Origin: an uncultured Lachnospiraceae bacterium
GTDB taxonomy: Bacteria > Bacillota > Clostridia > Lachnospirales > Lachnospiraceae
Direction of reading: 5' to 3'
Assembly: GCA_947176065.1 (NCBI GenBank)
Contig: CAMWPB010000010.1
Coordinates: 18,111-82,110, forward strand
DNA: 64,000 nucleotides
Position 1 is the stretch's first letter, and each line of letters starts with the position of its first letter. The notes under the pieces were generated by a model. It did no database searches and was not told the DNA's origin. It saw nothing but the letters and a program-made list of their open reading frames with translations. The translations under genes were made by a program, and so were the position numbers. Positions 59,953 to 64,000 of the stretch are shown here, piece after piece.

Positions 59953-61320
59953 ATGGCGTTTGAGAGTCTGACGGATAAACTGCAGAATGTTTTTAAGAAT
60001 CTGAGAAGCAAGGGCCGTCTCACGGAGGAGGACGTCAAGACCGCTTTAAAAGAGGTGAAGATGGCGCTTTTAGAGGCCGACGTTAACTTTAAGGTGGTCA
60101 AACAGTTTGTGAAATCCGTGGAGGAGCGGGCTGTGGGCGCGGATGTGCTGAACGGCTTAAATCCCGGGCAGATGGTCATTAAGATCGTGAATGAGGAAAT
60201 GGTGTCCCTGATGGGTTCTGAGACCACGGAGATCACCATGCAGCCGGGAAAGGCCATCACGGTCATTATGATGTGCGGTCTGCAGGGCGCGGGTAAAACC
60301 ACCACCACGGCGAAGATTGCGGGAAAGCTGAAATTAAAGGGGAAAAAGCCTCTGCTCGTGGCCTGCGATGTGTACCGTCCCGCAGCCATTAAGCAATTAC
60401 AGGTCAACGGGGAAAAACAGCAGGTGGACGTCTTCTCCATGGGGGAAAACCACAAGCCTGTGAATATCGCGAAAGCGGCGATTGAGCACGCCCAGAAGAA
60501 CGGCCATAACGTGGTGATTTTGGATACGGCGGGCCGTCTGCATATAGACGAAGAGATGATGGCGGAGCTGATGGAGATTAAGGAGAACGTGGAGGTGCAC
60601 CAGACGCTTCTGGTGGTGGACGCCATGACCGGTCAGGACGCTGTCAATGTGGCGAAGGATTTTGATGAAAAGGTCGGCGTAGACGGAGTGATCCTGTCCA
60701 AGATGGACGGCGATTCCCGGGGCGGTGCGGCGCTTTCCATCAAGGCCGTTACAGGTAAGCCGATTCTCTTTATCGGTATGGGCGAGAAGCTTTCCGATCT
60801 GGAGCAGTTTTACCCGGACCGTATGGCGAACCGGATTCTGGGCATGGGCGATGTGCTCACCCTGATTGAGAAGGCCCAGCAGAATCTTGACATAGACGAA
60901 GAGAAAGAAAAAGAGATGGCTGCCCGCATGAAAAAGGGCAAGTTCGATTTTGACGACTATCTGGAGAGCATGAAGCAGATGCGCAATATGGGCGGCCTTT
61001 CCGGGATTTTAAGTATGATGCCCGGCATGGGGAAACAGATGGCCGATATCGAATCAGCGGTGGATGAGAAACAGCTTGCCCGCATGGAGGCGATTGTCCT
61101 TTCCATGACGCCGGAGGAGCGGCAGAATCCCAAGCTCTTAAATCCCGGCAGAAAAGGGCGCATCGCCAAAGGAGCAGGGGTGGATATTGCGGTGGTGAAC
61201 CGCTTTATCAAGCAGTTTGAGCAGTCACAGAAGATGATGAAACAGATACCGGGCATGATGGGCGGCAAGAAAGGCCGCGGTATGTTCGGGGGGTTAGGCG
61301 GTATGAAATTCCCATTTTAG
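59953..61320 (+). CDS. ffh: Signal recognition particle protein Ffh
   Basis: SRP GTPase that binds signal sequences and SRP RNA. 455 residues. N domain, G domain with GLQGAGKTTTTAKIA (about 107-121), DVYRPAAIKQL, LDTAGRLHIDEEMM and SKMDGDSRGGAALS, then a methionine-rich M domain ending with MMKQIPGMMGGKKGRGMFGG. It works with FtsY at 48.1 kb. The start of a translation/SRP operon. The SRP RNA gene was not found in the window. Confidence 0.97.
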   Translation: MAFESLTDKLQNVFKNLRSKGRLTEEDVKTALKEVKMALLEADVNFKVVKQFVKSVEERAVGADVLNGLNPGQMVIKIVNEEMVSLMGSETTEITMQPGKAITVIMMCGLQGAGKTTTTAKIAGKLKLKGKKPLLVACDVYRPAAIKQLQVNGEKQQVDVFSMGENHKPVNIAKAAIEHAQKNGHNVVILDTAGRLHIDEEMMAELMEIKENVEVHQTLLVVDAMTGQDAVNVAKDFDEKVGVDGVILSKMDGDSRGGAALSIKAVTGKPILFIGMGEKLSDLEQFYPDRMANRILGMGDVLTLIEKAQQNLDIDEEKEKEMAARMKKGKFDFDDYLESMKQMRNMGGLSGILSMMPGMGKQMADIESAVDEKQLARMEAIVLSMTPEERQNPKLLNPGRKGRIAKGAGVDIAVVNRFIKQFEQSQKMMKQIPGMMGGKKGRGMFGGLGGMKFPF

Positions 61321-61362
61321 GGTTTCAAAATAAAAATTAATTTTTTACAGGAGGCAAAAGAA

Positions 61363-61608
61363 ATGGCAGTTAAGATCAGATTAAGAAGAATGGGACAGAA
61401 GAAGCATCCTTTCTACAGAATTGTTGTGGCGGATTCCAGATCCCCCAGAGACGGTAGATGTATCGCGGAGATCGGCACTTACGATCCCAACACGGATCCC
61501 AGCACCTACAAGGTAAATGAGGAGGAGGCGAAGAAGTGGCTTGCCAACGGCGCGCAGCCTACAGAGATCGTAAGCAGAATCTTCAAGACGGTAGGCGTGA
61601 CAAAGTAA
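61363..61608 (+). CDS. rpsP: 30S ribosomal protein S16
   Basis: 81 residues, [19 protein letters not shown], typical S16 with [11 protein letters not shown] and IGTYDP. CAGGAGG before the ATG. Standard place between ffh and khpA. Confidence 0.98.
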   Translation: MAVKIRLRRMGQKKHPFYRIVVADSRSPRDGRCIAEIGTYDPNTDPSTYKVNEEEAKKWLANGAQPTEIVSRIFKTVGVTK

Positions 61609-61639
61609 GAGGGTCTCAGGTCGCTTTTGGAGGTGGACT

Positions 61640-61867
61640 ATGAAAGAATTGGTTGAAGTGATCGCGAAAGCTCTTGTGGAAAACCCGGACGAAGTGGTGG
61701 TGACACAGAAGGAGGAAGGTAAGAACATTACCGTGGAACTCCATGTGGCGCCCTCCGATATGGGAAAGGTCATCGGCAAGCAGGGACGTATCGCAAAAGC
61801 GATCCGCTCTGTTGTCAAGGCGGCGTCATCTAAGGACAATAAGAGAGTGGATGTAGAGATCATCTGA
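61640..61867 (+). CDS. khpA: KH-domain RNA-binding protein KhpA
   Basis: 75 residues. A single KH domain with the GxxG-type loop in MGKVIGKQGRIAKAIRSVV. KhpA forms a dimer with KhpB/Jag in several Gram-positives and affects cell division and elongation through RNA binding. It is followed directly by a terminator, which is unusual inside this normally continuous operon. Confidence 0.95.
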   Translation: MKELVEVIAKALVENPDEVVVTQKEEGKNITVELHVAPSDMGKVIGKQGRIAKAIRSVVKAASSKDNKRVDVEII

Positions 61868-61875
61868 CGAAAAGG

Positions 61876-61904
61876 CCCCATGGATTCCTCTATGGGGTTT
61901 CTTT
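61876..61904 (+). terminator. Intra-operon terminator after khpA
   Basis: CCCCAT / ATGGGG stem with a 10-base loop and TTTCTTT. No promoter is recognisable between here and rimM, so it is probably a partial terminator. Confidence 0.7.
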
Positions 61905-61905
61905 G

Positions 61906-61928
61906 CGCGTATCAGCAGAGTCAGAAGC
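61906..61928 (+). repeat. Terminator-linked repeat, copy 2
   Basis: Identical over 23 bases to 10918-10940. It starts one base after the terminator T-run and runs into the rimM ribosome binding site. Confidence 0.75.
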
Positions 61929-61939
61929 CGGAGGAGTAA

Positions 61940-62464
61940 TTGATAGTGGGAACAGAAAGAAATGACGAGTTACAGGTGGGGGTCATCACACAGACCCACG
62001 GAATCCGGGGCGAGGTGAAGGTATTTCCCACCACGGACGACGCGAACCGATTCAGGAAGCTGAAAGAGGTCATACTGGATACGGGGAGAGAGCGCCTTTC
62101 CATGGAGATCGAGGGAGTCAAGTTCTTTAAGCAGTTTGTGATCCTGAAATTCAGGGGATATGATTCCATCAACGATGTGGAGAAATATAAACAGGGTAAA
62201 CTTCTGGTTACCCGTGACAAGGCGGTCAGGTTAAAGAAGGATGAGTATTTTGTGGCAGATATGATCGGTATGCGGGTCGTTACGGATACGGGGGAGGACT
62301 TTGGCATTTTGAAGGAAGTACTTGCGACCGGGGCAAACGACGTCTATGTGGTGAGCAGGGAGGATGATGGGGAAGTCCTTCTTCCGGCGATCAGGGAGTG
62401 CATTAAAAACATAGACATGGACAGGCATATGATGGAAATTCATGTCATGGACGGGTTACTGTAA
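61940..62464 (+). CDS. rimM: Ribosome maturation factor RimM
   Basis: Assists 30S head maturation and binds S19. 174 residues. N-terminal beta-barrel with VGVITQTHGIRGEVKVFP and a PRC-barrel C-terminal half ending EIHVMDGLL. The start is non-ATG: TTG 61940 lies five bases after GGAGG, while GTG 61946 is two codons inside and also plausible. The ribosome binding site is partly supplied by the inserted repeat. Confidence 0.93.
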   Translation: MIVGTERNDELQVGVITQTHGIRGEVKVFPTTDDANRFRKLKEVILDTGRERLSMEIEGVKFFKQFVILKFRGYDSINDVEKYKQGKLLVTRDKAVRLKKDEYFVADMIGMRVVTDTGEDFGILKEVLATGANDVYVVSREDDGEVLLPAIRECIKNIDMDRHMMEIHVMDGLL

Positions 62465-62533
62465 ACAGCAGAAAGCGTGTCATGCGTGCGGCCGGCGAAT
62501 GGCACGGGTAACGGTTACTTTGGAGGATGGGCA

Positions 62534-63265
62534 ATGCTGAGTTTCCATATACTGACTTTATTTCCCGAGATGGTTATGCAGGGGCTGCACACCAGCATTC
62601 TCGGCAGGGCGGTGAACCGTGGCAATATCGCGATAGAGGCGGTCAATATCCGGGATTTTACCACAGATAAGCATGGCAAAGTGGATGATTACACTTACGG
62701 GGGCGGCGCGGGGATGCTGATGCAGGCGCAGCCGGTTTACGATGCCTGTCAGTCTGTTGTTGACCGAATTGGTCATGAAAAGGCGCGGCGTGTCATCTAT
62801 GTCACCCCGCAGGGAAAAACCTTTCATCAGGAGATGGCAAAGGAGCTTGCCGGAGAGGAGGAGCTGATCTTTCTCTGCGGTCATTATGAGGGGATCGACG
62901 AGCGGGTGCTGGAGGAGATCGTCACGGATGAAATTTCGCTGGGAGACTATGTGCTCACCGGCGGGGAGCTGGCGGCCATGGTGATGGTGGATGCCATTGC
63001 CAGACTGGTGCCGGGCGTCCTGCACAACGGGGAGTCGGCGGAAACGGAGTCTTTCGGGGACGGCCTGCTGGAATATCCCCAATATTCCCGGCCGGAGATC
63101 TGGCACGGGAAACGGGTGCCGGAGATTCTGCTTTCGGGCGATCACGCGAAGGTGGACGCATGGAGACTGGGGCAGGCGCTCCTTCGGACAAAGGAGAGAA
63201 GGCCGGATCTTTACGAGAAATATATGGAGGCGCATCCGCCGGTGGAGAAGAAGCGGCGGAGGTAG
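62534..63265 (+). CDS. trmD: tRNA (guanine-37-N1) methyltransferase TrmD
   Basis: Methylates G37 of tRNAs reading CNN codons and prevents frameshifting. 243 residues from ATG 62534, with GGAGG seven bases upstream; an open extension to 62477 is rejected. The trefoil-knot SAM site is seen in [12 protein letters not shown] and [15 protein letters not shown], plus [10 protein letters not shown] at about residue 54. It lies 69 bases after rimM, the usual order. Confidence 0.97.
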   Translation: MLSFHILTLFPEMVMQGLHTSILGRAVNRGNIAIEAVNIRDFTTDKHGKVDDYTYGGGAGMLMQAQPVYDACQSVVDRIGHEKARRVIYVTPQGKTFHQEMAKELAGEEELIFLCGHYEGIDERVLEEIVTDEISLGDYVLTGGELAAMVMVDAIARLVPGVLHNGESAETESFGDGLLEYPQYSRPEIWHGKRVPEILLSGDHAKVDAWRLGQALLRTKERRPDLYEKYMEAHPPVEKKRRR

Positions 63266-63303
63266 TTCAGCCCAGCACATTCGGAACGGATAGAAAAAAT
63301 CCC

Positions 63304-63332
63304 TTGCATTTACGCCTGTTGTATGGTAAATT
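63304..63332 (+). promoter_or_regulatory. Additional promoter for rplS
   Basis: TTGCAT (63304-63309), a 17-base spacer and TAAATT (63327-63332) with TGG before it. The leader of about 68 bases could hold an L19 autoregulatory structure, but I could not confirm one. Confidence 0.6.
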
Positions 63333-63407
63333 ATAAATGTTGTGAAGAAGGATGGTCCTCTGTTACAGACGTATTAAGAACATCCGGAGCATATCAGGAG
63401 GAGAATT

Positions 63408-63755
63408 ATGAACGACATCATCAGAGAAATCGAAGCGGAACAGTTAAAAGAGAACGTGAGCGACTTCCATGTGGGCGACACCGTCAAGGTGTACGGCAAG
63501 ATCAAGGAGGGTAACCGCGAGAGAATCCAGGTCTTCGAGGGAACCGTTCTGAAGATTCAGGGCGGCGGCAACAGAACGACTTTCACGGTGCGTAAAGTAT
63601 CTAACGGCGTGGGCGTTGAGAAGACATGGCCGATGCATTCCCCGAATGTGGAGAAGGTTGAGGTTGTCAGAAGAGGTAAGGTGAGACGTGCTAAACTGAA
63701 TTACCTGAGAGATCGCGTCGGTAAGAAAGCTAAGGTTAAAGAACTGGTTAAATAA
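63408..63755 (+). CDS. rplS: 50S ribosomal protein L19
   Basis: 115 residues. Typical L19: [28 protein letters not shown]-type strand and [20 protein letters not shown], with a basic C-terminus. AGGAGGAG precedes ATG 63408. It has its own promoter and terminator in addition to readthrough from trmD. Confidence 0.97.
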   Translation: MNDIIREIEAEQLKENVSDFHVGDTVKVYGKIKEGNRERIQVFEGTVLKIQGGGNRTTFTVRKVSNGVGVEKTWPMHSPNVEKVEVVRRGKVRRAKLNYLRDRVGKKAKVKELVK

Positions 63756-63770
63756 GCGAAAGTGATGATG

Positions 63771-63813
63771 AAACAGATACCTCAGTGTAATAGGGGGTAT
63801 CTGTTTGTTTTTT
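63771..63813 (+). terminator. Strong terminator after rplS
   Basis: AAACAGATACC / GGTATCTGTTT 11-bp stem followed by GTTTTTT. Confidence 0.9.
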
Positions 63814-63938
63814 CCGCGATAAGCAGAGTCGGAAACGGCTGACAGCATGCTCATGCTTGCATGAAAGCATGTTGTCGGCTGTTTATGACGAGCAACGCGA
63901 ACGAGAAATGCGAAGCATTTTGAGTCTGCTTATCGCGG
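63814..63938. repeat. 125-nt palindromic unit with terminal inverted repeats
   Basis: CCGCGATAAGCAGA (63814-63827) and TCTGCTTATCGCGG (63925-63938) are perfect inverted ends. Inside are GACAGCATGC / GCATGTTGTC enclosing TCATGC-TT-GCATGA, and AAATGC-GAA-GCATTT with CGAG and TGAG flanks. It begins at the end of the rplS terminator T-run. No ORF; MITE-like. Confidence 0.8.
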
Positions 63939-63945
63939 GTTTCGG

Positions 63946-64000
63946 GCAGAGTCGGAAACGGCTGACAGCATGCTCATGCTTGCATGAAAGCATGTTGTCG
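63946..64000. repeat. Second partial copy of the palindromic unit
   Basis: 55 bases identical to 63823-63877, a period of 123 bases. It is cut by the window end, so the array may continue. Confidence 0.85.

Noticed and set aside
63333..63407. L19 autoregulatory leader
   Set aside because: Position is right but I could not identify a conserved fold, so it is mentioned only in the promoter entry.
63814..64000. CRISPR array
   Set aside because: The repeat is a 55-base stretch of a palindromic 125-nt unit with no short-repeat/spacer pattern and no cas genes nearby.

Overview
The window looks like chromosomal core DNA of a Gram-positive Clostridia bacterium, most likely Lachnospiraceae. The reasons are moderately GC-rich coding sequence with strong GGAGG-type ribosome binding sites, gene orders typical of Firmicutes (yceD-rpmF-plsX-acpP-rnc-smc-ftsY and ylxM-ffh-rpsP-khpA-rimM-trmD-rplS), an ECF vitamin transporter, a two-protein SufC/SufB-like Fe-S system, pta-ackA acetate fermentation, and several families typical of Lachnospiraceae. 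No tRNA, rRNA, CRISPR array or complete insertion sequence was seen. Family names come from recognising protein sequence by eye; no database search was run.

Layout. 1-6.2 kb: 3' part of polA, then coaE, a large FtsA-like ATPase and a WalJ-type metallo-hydrolase. 6.2-7.7 kb: a more AT-rich stand-alone ATPase gene with its own promoter. 7.7-18.2 kb: upp, ACT and UPF0210 proteins, an ECF transporter (S, fused double ATPase, T), a nucleotide-sugar epimerase-like protein, feoAB iron uptake and a Sel1-repeat protein. 18.2-21.5 kb: a GH13 glucosidase behind a LacI-type palindrome, a glycerol-1-phosphate dehydrogenase-like protein and a His-less HPr. 21.7-31.5 kb: sbcDC, sufC with a short sufB-like gene, cls, plsC and convergent tmcAL. 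31.6-34.6 kb: pta, ackA and an MNT/HepT remnant. 34.7-41.5 kb: a flavodoxin-SCP2-membrane fusion, a LytTR regulator with a four-helix membrane protein, a beta-propeller, a double hemerythrin and a chemoreceptor. 41.5-50.4 kb: the rpmF/plsX/smc/ftsY housekeeping cluster and ilvA. 50.6-58.9 kb: yitT, a GH25 muramidase, a C39-like protein, a PocR-domain receptor, and a two-component system next to a BceAB-like ABC transporter. 58.9-59.4 kb: a compact type I toxin-antitoxin locus. 59.5-63.8 kb: the SRP and ribosomal-protein cluster.

The most interesting non-coding content is a set of dispersed, strongly foldable intergenic elements. One is a 99-nt element present twice (feoA-feoB and smc-ftsY) with compensatory stem changes. 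A second family starts directly after terminator U-tracts (10.9, 61.9 and 63.8 kb), and at 63.8 kb forms a 125-nt palindromic unit followed by a partial second copy. A third is a set of GAA-loop hairpins with CGAG-like flanks whose stems differ in sequence. The type I toxin locus at 59.05-59.39 kb is the clearest candidate for an under-annotated system. It combines a 30-residue hydrophobic peptide, convergent sense and antisense promoters, a shared hairpin terminator, near-identical 5' ends on both RNAs, and a leader that can fold in two mutually exclusive ways around the toxin ribosome binding site.
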